This document shows, piece after piece, positions 25,509 through 38,323 of a stretch of 64,000 nt of DNA. Numbering within the stretch: the stretch's first letter is position 1; each line of letters starts with the position of its first letter. Source of the DNA: Eucommia ulmoides (lineage: Eukaryota; Streptophyta; Magnoliopsida; Garryales; Eucommiaceae); contig CM028333.1 in the NCBI GenBank assembly GCA_016647705.1, forward strand, positions 9,250,616 through 9,314,615, given 5' to 3'. The notes beneath the pieces were generated by a model. The model worked only from the letters and a program-made list of their open reading frames with translations. It was not told the DNA's origin and searched no databases. The translations under genes and the position numbers were made by a program.

Positions 25509-27216
25509 GGTAGAAGGATCGAGAAGCGAGGAGAGAAATTGGAGAAAGAGAGAGGATCGGCGAGGGAGCTCCGACGAGGAAGGAAGGTTCGTCTGTCAAG
25601 GATGGGTTCGGTTCGTCATATGTGTGAGTGTGTTGTTCCGTCGTCTGGCCGCTGTCGTCGTTACTGTACGTGGGTGAATGGCGCCGTTTCGATGTCGGCT
25701 CAAGTGTACATAGGTATGGTCGTCCGGTGGAGTTGGGTAAATCGAGGGTGTTTGTGTGGGTGTGCTCTGTTACTGTGTGTTGTGTGTGTTCTGTTCTGTT
25801 TAAGCTGGCGATCGTGTGCGTGCGTGGGTTTAATCGAAATGTGTGGGTGTGTTCTACTTCTCCGGCAGTGTATGTGCATGTTTTGATCGTCGAAGTGTGT
25901 GTATGTGTGTGATTAGTGTGTGTGTGTGTGTGTGTGCAAAACGGTATGGGGTGGCTGGTGGTAAATGGCGTGATCGGAGCTCCTCGTTGGTCGGCGGTTG
26001 GTTCAAACAGAAACAGGAAACAGAAGCAGAAAACAAAAGAGGAAGAGAGAGAGGGAGAAGTCGTTGGGGGTGTGTGTGTAAAGTCCACTGCTGTGTATGT
26101 GTGTGTTTGTTTCTGATGTGTGCGTTGTGTATGCTGTAGGAGTGTGGTTGTGAGGTTTAGGTGTGTTGAATTGTTTAGGGTTTTAAAAAAGAAAGACTTT
26201 ATAATTAATCTGTTGGATTTGGTGGTTTTAATAAAAGGTGGGAAAAACATGATTTTTGAATTAAATTGGTTTTGGAAATGAGGTGGATGTTGGTAATTTG
26301 ACGATGTTATTGATTTGAAGGTGGTGATTATTTGCTTGGGCAGAATGATGATTTTGTTTGTAGTTTTACGAGGACATTATTGTTTTGACGATATTGTTGG
26401 TTGGTCTGTCTGGAGGGTGGTCCGGCAGATGGGTATTGATTTGTGATCTGATGATGATATTATTGAGTTGACTATACCATAGTTTATGTCTTGTCCGGAG
26501 GGTAGTCCGGCAGGTGGTGGTATATATTATGTCATGTCTGGAGGGTGATCCAGCAGGTGGTGATTTATATTATGGCCTCCGGAGACGTCCGGTAGGCAGT
26601 GTGATCTGCGCAGTTAAGTCTGCTAGGAAGGCATATCCTACGGATGGTTACAGTACCGTTGCAACTCCCGATCGTGAGGTTAAAACGATCACTATGGCTT
26701 AGCCGGTGGGTATGGGATTGAGATGTGTGTTTGAGTTGGGGTGTTTTATATATATATTGGGTGATTTATTATTAATTATGGTGATTGGTCTTATTTGATA
26801 CTGGATGAATTTGATGGAACTTATTTATACCGCTTTACTTTCACTACTTATTTGATACTGGAGATTTTACCAACTGTGTGCTATTTATATATTTACGCTT
26901 GATCCATTTAAATGTTGTATTATTTAGAATGTATTATTATTATGTTAAAAATGATTTTTACTAAGAAGGCAGTACACTCACAGGTGAATCTTTTAGGAGA
27001 CGGTCCCCTACTGTTATTAGGTGAAGTCAGCTGGAAATCTTTGAGTTGAGCAGTCAGAGGTGAACCATATGAAAGAGAAAGATTATGTATGTCTTGTATA
27101 ATGAATTGTATAGTAATTTATGCATTTTGTAACGTATAAGAAAAAATGTAATAGGTGATGTCATGTTGTTGTCACGCCGGCCCTGGGATGACGGGTGTCT
27201 GGGACGGGTCGTGACA
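25244..27216 (+). mobile_element. Solo LTR of a gypsy-like retrotransposon (family 1)
   Basis: It begins TGTAAGACCCCGATTTTT and ends GGGACGGGTCGTGACA, with the TG...CA termini of an LTR. The target duplication ttgac lies at 25239-25243 and 27217-27221. Copy A has the unoccupied sequence atgttgacggtccgg. No internal region or second LTR is present, so recombination between LTRs removed the body. A (TA)n tract (25,441-25,507) and TG-rich stretches lie inside. A conserved nucleotide block gcaactcccgatcgtgaggt (about 26,660) is shared with the copy at 51-54 kb. ORFs inside are chance. Confidence 0.9.
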
Positions 27217-27871
27217 TTGACGGTCCGGATCAATCTTAAAAATAAACTGTTGAGATTAATTCACTCAAAAGTCTAAAAAAACAACACACATATGTAATTC
27301 ACGAAAGGCACTGCACACCAACTGCCGAAAAACCCTACCTGTGCCAACACACACAAAAAAAAAAAAACCACCCCATGTCTACACTACACCCTCATATCCC
27401 CTGTCTTCGCAAATAAGACATTTACATTAGTAAACATACTATTTTAACTTATGAATAGTGTTTTAGTTAATAGATATTTGGATTGGGATAATAACTTTTT
27501 TGATCCCTCACAAATGCAGTCGGTGTTCAATTGGTCCCTCGTATTTGAAGATAGATACATTTGGTACTTGACATTTCATTTTCTTTCCAAATTGGCAATT
27601 ATGTTAGGTCAACGTTTTATAGTAAGGGCATTTTAGTCATTTCGTGTCCAAAGTAAATTTTCTCTATGAAGCCAATTTGAATTAATTACACTTTGCACCC
27701 ATGTATTTCATTTAACTAATTTAATGGGTCAATTTAAAAAAGTATCCAAACTTTAAGGGTAGAAAGTATTTTTTTTTCTATATTCTATTCTCCATCTTCC
27801 TCTCTCTCTGCAATTCTTTCTCTGTTGCTCGCACAACCATAGATCGATTTGCTCCGCCCATTCTCCGCTAA

Positions 27872-29991
27872 CATTCTTAAATTTACAATAAAATATTAGA
27901 ATTCTGCATCAACGATTTACATCCATGTCTTTAAACACGGGAGTATATTTATTTTTATAATTTTTTTTGACTCACTTGATTTTGCTTTATATTAAAGGAT
28001 AACACAAGCAATTCCCATCCGAAAATGATGTTAAGTGGACAATTACAGTTCTGTGTTGGAAGAATGAAAATAAAAGAAACAATAATACGTTCTTCTTCTT
28101 TATGGATGGAAAATAAATTTAATTCCCATTCTTATTTGGTAATGATAGAAAAACGAGAACGAAAGGTTTTCTTAATTATTTAATAATTGCGCTCGAAAAA
28201 AGAAGTAAAATAATTATTATTTTACTCTTAAAAATGGTAAAACAAAATTTATTAAATGTAAAAGCATTATGGTTAATCAATTGTTTTTCCCACCTTTTCT
28301 TCTAATTTCTTATTTATCCTTAATACCAAAGTGGTGATATTGTTCCTCCATTGATTAATAATTCGATTTTTAGGAAGTATCATGATCATCCAATAAGAAG
28401 GGTTTCCATTTTTTTATCCAATAAGAAGGGTTTCCATTTTTTTCAAATAAACCATTTGAAGACCTTTAGACAAAAATAAAAAGAATTTGGACAAAAAAAA
28501 CGAAGTGGCTTAGACAACTCTTTTTTGTTGATAACCTCAGACCAATCAATCGAATATTGATTAATAATTTCCACTTTGGTATTAAGGATAAATAAAAAAT
28601 TAGAAGAAAAGGTGGGAAAAACAATTGAATTAACCATAATGCTTTTACATTTAATAAATTTTGTTTTACCATTTTTAAGAGTAAAATGATAAACTAATTA
28701 AATTATTTTACTTCTTTTTTCGAGCACAATTATTAAGCCCCCGTTTGGCAATAACTCCCATCCCACTTTTTACCATCTCATTCTCATAATTTTATTTGGC
28801 ATAACGTTTGGTAACCACTCTTATTTTTTTGTTTCTATTCTCATTCCATTCTAAAATGGGAATTGTGCCCATTTTTTCTAGAGGCTTGAGAAACAAAAAA
28901 AAAAGTTATGCCTAAGATTTCCCATTCCATCCTCATTCTTAAAAAAGGACACAAAGGGAATTTTTGGATTTGTTAGTGAGACCAGCCTTCAATCTTAGTA
29001 GGCATCTTTTTTCCTTTTTTTTTTTTTTTTTTTTTCGTTCGGCTCTCGATTTCGAAATCGAAATAGAAATCGATTTCGCAATCGAAACAGAAACACGAGG
29101 GTTTGGCTCTCGATTACAAAATTGTTCGTTCTACTCCATCGTCGCCATCACCTTCGTCGTGCTGCTCCATCGTCCCCATTGTCTTCGCCTTCGTCGTCGT
29201 CGCCTTCGTCATCGTCATCTTGGCCTTCGTCGTCATCGACGAACCCTATTTTGTCGCCATCGTGTTCGTCGTCTACTTTAGGGTTATGATTTTGAAATTG
29301 AAACTCGAAATCAAATTCGAAACTCAAACTCAAACTCAAACTCGAAATCGAAACCTATTTCAATTTCAATTTCCAAATCGAAATCGAAATAGGTTGAATT
29401 TGTTCTTGATTTTTTGGATTTGTGATTATTGTTCTTAAATTCGTTCATGGTGTTCTTGAATTTGTTGTAGGTTTTGTTCTTGAATTTGTGGTTTAGGGTT
29501 CGTTCTTGATTTTTTTAATAAAATTATTATCAAACGCGATTTTGTTCCCAGATCCAAAAAAAATAATTGTCGTTACCAAATGTGATTTTGTTCCCAAAAA
29601 TGAAATAAAATTCTTATCCCATCTCCTCCCATTCTCATCCCATTGCATGGGATGGGCACGAAACGATTATCAAGCGGGTTAAATAATTTAAGAAAACCTT
29701 TCGTTCTCATTTTTCTATCATTACCAAACAAGAATGGGAATTAAAATTATTTTCCATCCATAAAGAAGAAGAACGTATTAGTGTTTCTTTTATTTTCATT
29801 CTTCCAACAAAGAAACTGTAACTGTCTACTTAACATAATTTTCGGATGGGAATTGCTTGTGTTATCCTTTAATATAAAGCAAAATCAAGTGAGTCAAAAA
29901 AAATTATAAAATAAATATACTCTTGTGTTTAAAGACATGGATGTAAATCGTTGATACATAATTCTAATATTTTATTGTAAATTTAAGAATG
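27872..29991. repeat. Large inverted repeat at the end of copy B
   Basis: The arm 27,872-28,334 is repeated in inverted orientation at 28,571-29,991, separated by 236 bp. For example, ccactttggtattaaggata at 28,571 pairs with taataccaaagtgg ending at 28,334, and tttaagaatg at 29,991 pairs with cattcttaaa at 27,872. The right arm is interrupted by a MITE at 28,737-29,680. The spacer contains a duplicated ccaataagaagggtttccat. A transcript through both arms would form a long hairpin. Confidence 0.85.
28737..29680. mobile_element. MITE in the inverted arm (Harbinger/Tourist-like)
   Basis: It interrupts the inverted arm exactly. The left edge is ttaa|gcccccgtttggcaata and the right edge is caagcggg|ttaa, giving a short TAA/TTAA target duplication. 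The ends share inverted words (cccatcccactttttaccat against a complementary cccatctcctcccattctca). The interior has a poly-T run and a tcgaaat-rich tract. No transposase is present. A GTTTGG-type end and a short AT duplication favour Harbinger, but the TIR is imperfect. Confidence 0.55.
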
Positions 29992-30144
29992 GAGAGAGTA
30001 AAAAAACATGAACCCATTTGATGAAAATCGTTTCCACATTTGTAAGTTGGATTAGTTCATGATTGTTTGAGATGTGTAGAGAGAGAAGAGAAAGAGTAGA
30101 GAGAGAAAACTCTGGAAAAAGAGTAAAGAAGGGGTTAGAGAACA

Positions 30145-32140
30145 AATGCCCCTACCCCGTGGCACCTGTCCACGTGAACAGGTGCCCACTTAAATGGGGA
30201 GAAAGGCCCCCCCCCCCCCAATTTGAGCCTTTATTTTTTTTAATATTTTTTTTGGTTATTTTTCTTTTTTTCATATTTTTTTTAATAATAATTAACATTC
30301 TTCTAAAATAATTGTCAAAAAATAAAAATTAAATTATTAAAACTCAAAAATAATTTTTCACTTTTGTCAATTTTATGAATTTTTAAAAATATCTAAATGT
30401 TTCAAAAAAAATTCCCAAAAAATTGATTTCACTTTATTCACCTTTAGAGATTAGAATTGACTAAATAAAATAGGTAAATTTTTAAAGATTTATTTTAATT
30501 TGATCAATTTAATTAAAAAATATTTCATGAACTTTTTTTATTTTGATCTTTTATTATTATTCTGACATCGAAAATAATTTATTTTTTTAAATCGCCGTCC
30601 ATAAATAGTCAAAATAAAAAAGTTTATAAACTTTTTAAATTGTAATCCAAAAAGTTTATAAACTTTATAAACCTTTTTATTTTGACACCGAAAAGTTTAA
30701 TTTTTTTGACATTGATTTTTTTTTTTTTATTTTGACATTGATTTTTTTAAATAGTCGTCTAAAAAAAAAAATTATATATATATAAATTTTATAAACTTTT
30801 TGGACGTCGATTTAAAAAGTTTATAAACCTTTTTATTTTGACCTCTTTTAGATGACGATTCAAAAACAAAATTTATTTTTGGTAACAAAATAAAAAAGTT
30901 TATAAATCTTATAAACTTTTTGGACGACAATTTAGAAAGTTTATAAACTTTTTTATTTTGACACTTTTTGAACAACGATTTAAAAAAAAAAAAAAAAAAT
31001 TCTATATCAAACTATTAATAAAAGGTCAAAACAAAAAAGTTCATAAAATTTATTTTTGGATTAAATTGATCAAATTAAAATAAGTCTTTAAAATTTACTC
31101 TGTTTTATTTGGTGAATTCTAATTTCTAAAGTGAATCAAGTTAAATAAAAATTTTGTGAAAGTTTTATTTTGACCCATAAAATTTAGATATGTTTAAAAA
31201 TTCATAAAATTGACAAACAATGAAAAATTATTTTTGAATTTTAAATAATTAAATTTTTATTTTTAAACAATTATTTTAGAAGAATATTAATTATTATAAA
31301 AAATATATATATGAAAAAAAAAAAACTAAGGGCTCAAATAGGGAAAAAAACTTACCCCATTTGAGTATAGGATGCCATAAAAAATCGAACCGGTGGGTAA
31401 CCGCGAGAAATCGAACCGAATGGTTCGGTTTTAAAATCGACTAAATGGTTTGGTTACGGTTTTGATTTTGAAATTAGCAACTGAAGTGGTTTTAGTTTTT
31501 GTTTTGGGATAGAAACCGCGAAACTGAACCATAAAACCGAACTATGAAACTGAACCACAAAATCGATATTTTAGATCTATTTTTGTTATATATATACCCT
31601 TATTTTTTAACCCTAATATATATATATACACGTTTATTTATTTATTTTCGCTTTCAGCCCTCTTATATATACGTGTGTAAAAAGATTTAGGGTTTCATTT
31701 TTTATTAATGATTTCACAACCGTTTCTCCATTCATTTAATTATGGCTACTTGTTAGAAACTTTAATTATGGTTGATAGTTAGAACCTTCAATTATCATTA
31801 TTTTGTGGTTTCAGTTTTGTTTTTTAGAATTTATGTTTTATATTTTAGTTATGTTTTTGTTTATGTATAAAAAACAACGGTCTACAATTTTGATTTTTAT
31901 AAAATTAAAAAATCTTAAATGGTTTTTTGGTTCTGCGATTTTGGTTTTTGTTTAGAATAAATTCAAATGGTTTTAAAACCGTTTAAAAAAAAAAACGAGG
32001 GTTTTGGTTGCGGTTTTGATTTGATAGATTTCTAATGTATTTTTTTTGGTTTTATATGAAATCGGACCAAAACTGAACTAGTGACATCCCTATTTGATTG
32101 GGCACCTTTTCACGTGGACAGGTGCCAAGCATGGGGCAGA
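30145..32140. mobile_element. Fold-back element with arms of about 450 bp
   Basis: The left arm starts near ggcacctgtccacgtgaaca (30,155) and runs through aatttgagccttt to about 30,590. The right arm is its inverted copy: 31,010-31,366, continuing after the nested hAT MITE as cacgtggacaggtgcc at about 32,110. The centre (30,600-31,000) repeats aaaaagtttataaacttttt many times and is itself palindromic. No coding capacity is present. A phrase of about 80 bp (cacatttgtaagttgga) lies just outside on both sides (30,040 and 32,465) in direct orientation. Confidence 0.65.
31367..32091. mobile_element. hAT-type MITE nested in the fold-back arm
   Basis: The ends are ataggatgccat and the complement of agggatgtcact. 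The flanks are atttgagt (31359-31366) and atttgatt (32092-32099), an 8-bp duplication with one mismatch. The interior is rich in aaaccg/cggttt words, common in hAT MITEs. It splits the right arm of the fold-back element. Confidence 0.7.
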
Positions 32141-34380
32141 GGGCCTTGCATGCATTCCCCCCTTAATTATAAGGGAGGGGTTCACACTATTTGGAAACTG
32201 GCCATTGTACGACGGGTTTCCAAATTGTTAAATCCAACCATTAAAAGGCCGATTTTTTTTAAAAAATTTTTAAAAAATTGTAAAATTTGAATTCGGTCGT
32301 GGGAGAGCCGATTAGCCCTAGAATGGGATTGATGTTTAGGCCAACCCCAGCAAGGAATTTCAATACTTTTAAGCCTTAAAAGTGCAAAGAACTCGTGAAG
32401 AAAAACATGAACAGTGCATAAGGGTGAAGATCTCATGAATCCTTTTCATGAAAATTATTTCTACATTTGTAAGTTGGAATGGTTCATGAGTATGGGAGAT
32501 GTAGGGAGAGAGTTAGGGAAAATGAGGAGAAAAAGCAATAAGGGTATTTATGTCCAATTACTTAAATTAAGAAAGGGTATATATGTCATTTAATTGAAGT
32601 ATAATTAATTTGAGGGTATTATTGTCAATAATATTGTTGCGTCAGCAACTTTAAACTAACAGGGGTGTTTGACTGTTTAAAATATAAAACTACATGAGAT
32701 TAACCGGTATTTGTAAAATGACATGGAAAATATCTAGTTAACGGTAAAAAAGCAAGAAAAGTAAATAGTATAAGTACCACTTTCTATTGGGGTAAGTTAT
32801 TTTGGACCATAAAAACCAGAAATAGTAAAGTTTTACCCCATTACCATTAATTAATCAACCAAAATAGTTAAGTTTTAGCCCACTATATATATTGAGTTAT
32901 TTACCTCCTTAGAGCTAGACAATTGTCATTTTCCCTGACTAGAGCTGAGTTGCACTTTAATACTATCTTAGAGCAAAACGGGTGAGGCTTGACCGGATTC
33001 TTTGAAACCAACTGAATCTCACCCGTTTTCAATTTCTAATATGTTTTATTTATTTTCGTCTTAAATTGAAGAGACCGCCCCTCCATGGGCCGGTTTCTTC
33101 GTGACTGTTAGGGGCTGGCACAGTGTAGTGGAAGCCCCTGTCTCCATCTGGGGGTTGCTTTTGCAGCCCCTATCCCCAAACAAACCCCCCACCCCCATCC
33201 CTCAAAATATTTTTCTAAAAAAATTTAATAAATAAATTTTAAACTATATTTTTTGAAATAATTTAATTTGTAAAAATTAAATTACTTCTAACAAAAATTA
33301 GCTTTTTTTTTAAAAAAAAATCAAATAATTTTTTTTTTGTCTAGTTGTTATAAAATCAAATAAAAAAACTTTAATTTATTTTAAAAGTTGATATATTTAA
33401 TTCTTATAAAAAATTATTTTCTATAACATATCTTACAAATTATTTTTTTATTAAATTATTTATAAAAAAAATAATTATTTTTCTTAATTATTTTGTTAAT
33501 CTGTAAATATGATATTTTATAATAATTTTTTAAATTATATTATTTTTTTGAAAAAAATTATTAAATAATTTAAAATCTAATTTTTAGAAATAATTAACTT
33601 TATGAAAATATTTTATTCTTTTTCTATCTATAAATATTAATATTACTATGTATTAACCCATTTTTGCTATGTAACCTCAATTATTAATACTTTATATATC
33701 AGATAATTCTTTACAATAATTTCGATGTCCAATTTCACAATTTAAATTCTTAACATATTCAGTTTTTTTTATTTTGTAGGATTGACATCAAATATTTTAC
33801 TTTCACTAATTAAAAGATTTAATTATTTCACAACATTAAAATAAATACAAATACAAATGTCATAAAATGTCTGATGAACATTATTACATGAGCCCAAATA
33901 ATATATTTACCAACAAACAAGAAAAAAGAATTAAAGAAAAAGAAAATAGAAAAAGATAAAAAAGAAGAAGAAGTTATGAATAATAAAAAATAATAATAAT
34001 AATACAGTTAAGCACGGCCCTAAGAGAGCTAGCTCCCCATTGGCCAAGGACATTTTGGCTAAGGGCCTGACATTTTGGTTAAAGCATATTTTGTTTGGTG
34101 CCCTCTTAAAGAGCCAAAACATATTTTGTTTGGCGGACATTTTGGCTCTTTGTTTTTCTTCCAAGCAACTTTGCTTTCTGTACACTCCTCTCTCCAACCC
34201 CCTTTTCTCTTAAAAATAACTCTTTGACCTCTCCTTAAAAATAATTAGACAAAAATTAATTTATTTGTCAAAAAATATTTTTTGAAAATAATTTGGGTAT
34301 CTTAATTTATTTTTTTTGGGTGATTGGATAATCAGTGTAATTATAACATATTAAATGGAGGGAGGAGTGTGTTATAATTA
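32141..34380. other. AT-rich intergenic DNA, nothing recognisable
   Basis: A GC-richer patch at 33,060-33,200 (gggccggtttctt, agcccctgtctcc) and a patch with repeated cattttggctaagg/ catattttgtttgg words at 34,020-34,160 look like worn repeat pieces. The rest (33,200-33,980) is nearly pure A/T. Confidence 0.4.
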
Positions 34381-35906
34381 TAGTCTCTTTGCTTCTTGCA
34401 TCAAGCAATCCATGTAATAATATTTTGAAAATATTATTCCATGTAATTTACCCATGGAATAATATTTTCAAAATCAAACAGTATTTTTTATTTATTTATC
34501 TAAATCATTCACTAGCTTCTCTAGGTCGGACCGGTGACAACACTCGTCTTCCTTATCGTTGCAAGGATCCACAAGGGGAGCTCCCGTACTTCTTGATGGC
34601 CAACAGACGTAGGAGGACCCCCCCTGCAAGCTCCTTTTTCATCGCTAAAAGAGGATTAGGATTTGTCCACAAACGAACAACCGGGCATCACATTAGCAGT
34701 GCGACAAACCTCTATTTCCGCTTCACCCGTTGCCCTCAACTGCTGGAACGCTTTCAACTGCAGCTTCCAAGCAACCTGAAGCCTCAAGGCAACTGCAATT
34801 CATGGAGACAAAAAGAATTCCAAACTTCTTTGGATAATAGAAACATTGAAGCCGTCGATTACCTATTCTCAGTTGCTGAATCAGAACCTCCATCTTCAGG
34901 AACGCGTCGTTATGACCACCTCTAGAGCTCATGAAAAGGATCATCAAAAGAGAAATAAGGAGAATGAAAGGAAAAGTCAGGGATGAAAAAAGAAGTAACA
35001 AAACACCCCCTTAAATAGGCATTCCAGATTAAATGCCAAGGGACATGCCTTATTAATAATGTCAGATGGCATGTTGCATTAATGGCTGACATATGAAAAG
35101 ACCGCAGAATCTCCGAAACTCTGCATGTTGATACGCTTCATAAAGACTGCGCCCATATATGCCTTGGAAAAGTTGCACTGGGATAAACGTTGGTAATCCC
35201 TACCTTGGGAGTAGGCGAAAGCTGGCATGTGGCCAAAAAACAACGAGCATGGATTGAGTCAAAGTGGGTTCCAGCTTAGATTTGCCTAGCTGAAAACTCC
35301 ACCTGGGAAAAAGTCCAAACACAATTAAAGACAGACAGACAAAGAGATGGTGCAAAACTCAATTTCATTTAAAAATTGTTTGTTCAAGCCAAGGGGCATA
35401 CCCTACAGATTTGAAGAAAAGAAAGAGGAAAAGTACAAAGAGCTACGACTAAAGACAAGCGCCCCCTCAGGTAAGAGGTTTTCTCTTTGGGCAGGCCCCT
35501 TTTCTCTCCTCCCTTTGGCCAATGCAACAACAACATGCCCTCGAGCATCTCCTTTACTATGGAGCCTGGCCCATTATAGAAACTGCATTTTGTTCCACCC
35601 ATGCATGACATTTCAAAATTAAAAAATTAAAAATAAAAATGAAATTTTTTGCCGAGTCAATTATTCATGAATTTTGAGAATATCCAAACTAAAATGAAAG
35701 GTTGATTCGAAGGTTTCAGGAGTTAATTCAAACTTAAATTTTGCAATTGGAAATCTTATTGTCTTTATTGGAGGTTTAAAATAATAAATTAAGTCTCTAA
35801 GATTTAGATTAATATCTCAAAAATCCGATTAAGTCGAAAGATTATCTAATTGTGGGTTTTGTTTTGAAAAACTTTTGGGACTAAATTGAAATTTTGAAAG
35901 ATTGAT
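34381..35906. other. Unrecognised region with open frames on both strands
   Basis: A plus-strand frame at 34,389-34,925 and a minus-strand frame at 35,001-34,723 overlap. On the minus strand a TATA-like tatttaaggg (about 35,017) precedes MSSRGGHNDAFLKMEVLIQQ. I recognise neither product. Positions 35,000-35,640 have repeat-like composition (atgccaagggacatgcc). It may be the edge of an older retroelement. Confidence 0.3.
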
Positions 35907-37758
35907 TGTAGACACGGCATTTTGACCGTCCTGCAAAAAAATTATACTTTATTTTAAAATTTATTTAAAAAAAAATAAAAAAAATGGAGAAAAAATAAAA
36001 GAAAAAATGAAAAAAAAGAAAAGAGATAAAAGAAAGAAAAAAAAAAGGTTTCCTTGTCAAAATGAGTTTAGGTTTTCTTTTCCCTTTCCTTTTATGTTTT
36101 GTTTCATTTTCCTCGTCGAATTGGGACTAGGGTTTCTTAAGGTTTCTAAGATTTTTCACTCCCCATCCTTATTATAAATATGACCCTCCTCCTCATAGTT
36201 TAAAAACAAAAAAAATTCAAAGAGAAACTCTTTGGAGACATTAAAAAATTGAGAGGAAAAATTCTTAGAGAGTAATTATCATCGTAAACCCTTTCGGGAA
36301 GTTGTCTGCGCGAGAGAAAAGCCCGAGTATCGTGATTCTTGGCCTAGAATAGAAGAAAAACTAAAAAAACAAGTCATCAGATGATCCGATGAAAACGCCG
36401 GGGTAGGTTTCTCGTGCTTAAACCTAACTCCGATCGTTAGGTGAATGATATTTTATTATTTATTTTGCTGTGTTTTTTTTTATTTTGTATTTTTCTGCAT
36501 TTTTTTTATTTTATTCTTCTTATCAAAACCCTAAAATAATAATAATAAAATCTTTTATTGGTAGGAATTAATCCTTACGAACCTTAAGTTGAATCCGACG
36601 ATTCAATAAATCGTGGAAGAGTTTTCCGTGGCCTCGTTTCCATTTCCCGACCCGAGTGGAATTTAGAAACGAATGATTTTAGAAAATTTCTTCCCTCGGT
36701 AGATTTTTCGTGGGATTTCGTTTAAATTTCGGAAAGATTAATTTCAACTAAATTGTTTCCGCGAATTTCCCTTAATTCTCATATCCATAGAATTTTAGGG
36801 AATTTCAAATCGAGACTTCTTTAAATGATTGGGCAAACTTAAGATAAACATTTTTGCATCCATCTAACATATTTACTTCTTGTATTAGTTAGATGACATG
36901 TTTAGTACACTTTCATCACTCACTTTTTTTTTTTTCTTTTCTACATATAGTTTTTGGTTTTATTTTTTATTTTTTTTTGAATTTCATAAATTCATGCTAC
37001 TTTTCATATCTAGTCACGACACTTTTTTTTTTTTTTTTTATATATATATATATATATATAATTAAATTATTATCACATATAATTAGGTTAATTCACGTAG
37101 TATTTACATCAGTTTAAATTGACGTATTTAAATTAAACTCTTTAGTTTTTTTTTTTTTTTGTCACTTTTGTATATAAAATAAAATTCATATAATCTTAGT
37201 TTTTGAATTCATATTTTCATATTTATTCACTTATTTGAATTTGCGCATTTAAAGTAAAGAAATTTTCAGGAAACATATATAAATATTCATCGGGGACAAT
37301 CCTTATCAAATTCTTAATATTCAATAAGAGGTTATACTGGGAGAATATTCCAAAAAATTCGAAAATTTGTCCCACCTTATTTGTGAAAATACTAAAAAGA
37401 TTTTATAAGAAGAAAATGATTTCAAAATAAAATAAAATACTTGGACTAAATTAATTGGACTTAATTGGACATAAGGTACCATTTTTGGACAGGTGTCTTG
37501 GGATGCCTAACACCTTCCTCGAGCGTGACCGGCCCCCGAGCCTTTAAATGAATTTTTGGTTTGACCGTGTTGTTTTAGAGTCAAATTTTTTACTTAGGTC
37601 TTTTAAATTATTTTCTAAAAATTCGGCGATCTAACACACCATTTAAATCCAATACTAGGTAGCAACTCCTTATTTTTTTGAAAACCGACGCTTTAAAAAC
37701 CCCATCTTCTTAAGATTATTTATTATTTTTTCCCTTTTTGAAAAATTGGGGCGTGTCA
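35907..37758 (+). repeat. 5' LTR of the Tat/Ogre-like element
   Basis: Its 1,852 bp match 42,775-43,971 and 56,789-57,431 throughout, including the TATA region ccttattataaata (36,168-36,181), the aaaacgccggggtaggtttc block and the cctaacaccttcc block near the end. It has AT-rich expansions relative to the 3' copy. Confidence 0.9.
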
Positions 37759-37779
37759 GCTAGCGACTCTACTGGGAAC
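37759..37779 (+). promoter_or_regulatory. Primer-binding site
   Basis: The sequence gctagcgactctactggga directly follows the LTR. The element at 61,460 has gctggcgactctgctgggga in the same place. This is the type of PBS found in Tat/Ogre elements. Confidence 0.7.
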
Positions 37780-38323
37780 AAAAGAAGGTCGAGCCTAATA
37801 TGTCTAAATAAATCTTACCATTTCATGTCTGAATGTTATATTTTATTTTGCTATCTTTTCCTTTCTTATGTTTTGTAAATAAGTTGTGATGTTTATTTCT
37901 TTTCTTTTCTTTCTTCTCTCTCGGGCTCTTATATCATTATGAACCCTCTGACACAAATACGATCGTCTTGTATCCATATTATCCCCTTGGGATTCTATGA
38001 TACAAGACAGAGGGTTTCATACTTGATGGATTGATGATATCCTATGAAGTCTTAAAAACTAAATGAGTTCGGACTTTCCAATACCGATTAAGCTACGATT
38101 TTTTTCCCTTCGTAAATCATTATCTATTTTGATCAATCATTATTGAAAATGAAAACTTTGAACTCGGATGGGTTTTAAGACTACCTAAGACCCACGTGGA
38201 CTAATAAATGGGTTTGTTATAAGAACAGAATGAGACAAAAAAATTGATCCCAGAAAAGCAATTCCGGTTCCTCCCATCCGAAGTCCGATCTTAACTCGCA
38301 GCTAGGCCCAGACTCACTCCAGG

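Larger units (their letters stand above)
23052..28264. repeat. Copy B of the 3.25-kb tandem duplication (with solo LTR)
   Basis: It begins cattatgcttaattcaattg and follows the order of copy A. It carries the second peptide gene and a solo LTR at 25,244-27,216. A third start (cattatggttaatcaattg) at 28,265 runs only to 28,334 before an inverted copy follows. Confidence 0.85.

Noticed and set aside
25429-26250. 273-codon minus-strand ORF, Thr/His-rich
   Set aside because: It lies in a solo LTR, is built on (TG)n and (TA)n tracts and has no domain; the second LTR copy does not keep it.
29041-29438. Acidic/hydrophobic repeat ORFs from cgtcgtc and gaaatcgaaat tracts
   Set aside because: Simple-sequence DNA inside a MITE, with equal ORFs on both strands.
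34389-34925. 178-codon plus-strand ORF as a possible gene
   Set aside because: No domain, no credible promoter or homologue recognised, and an overlapping minus frame is equally plausible; left as unrecognised.
37759-37779. tRNA-like sequence considered as a tRNA gene
   Set aside because: Only the 3' tRNA-complementary portion is present, directly after an LTR, so it is a primer-binding site.
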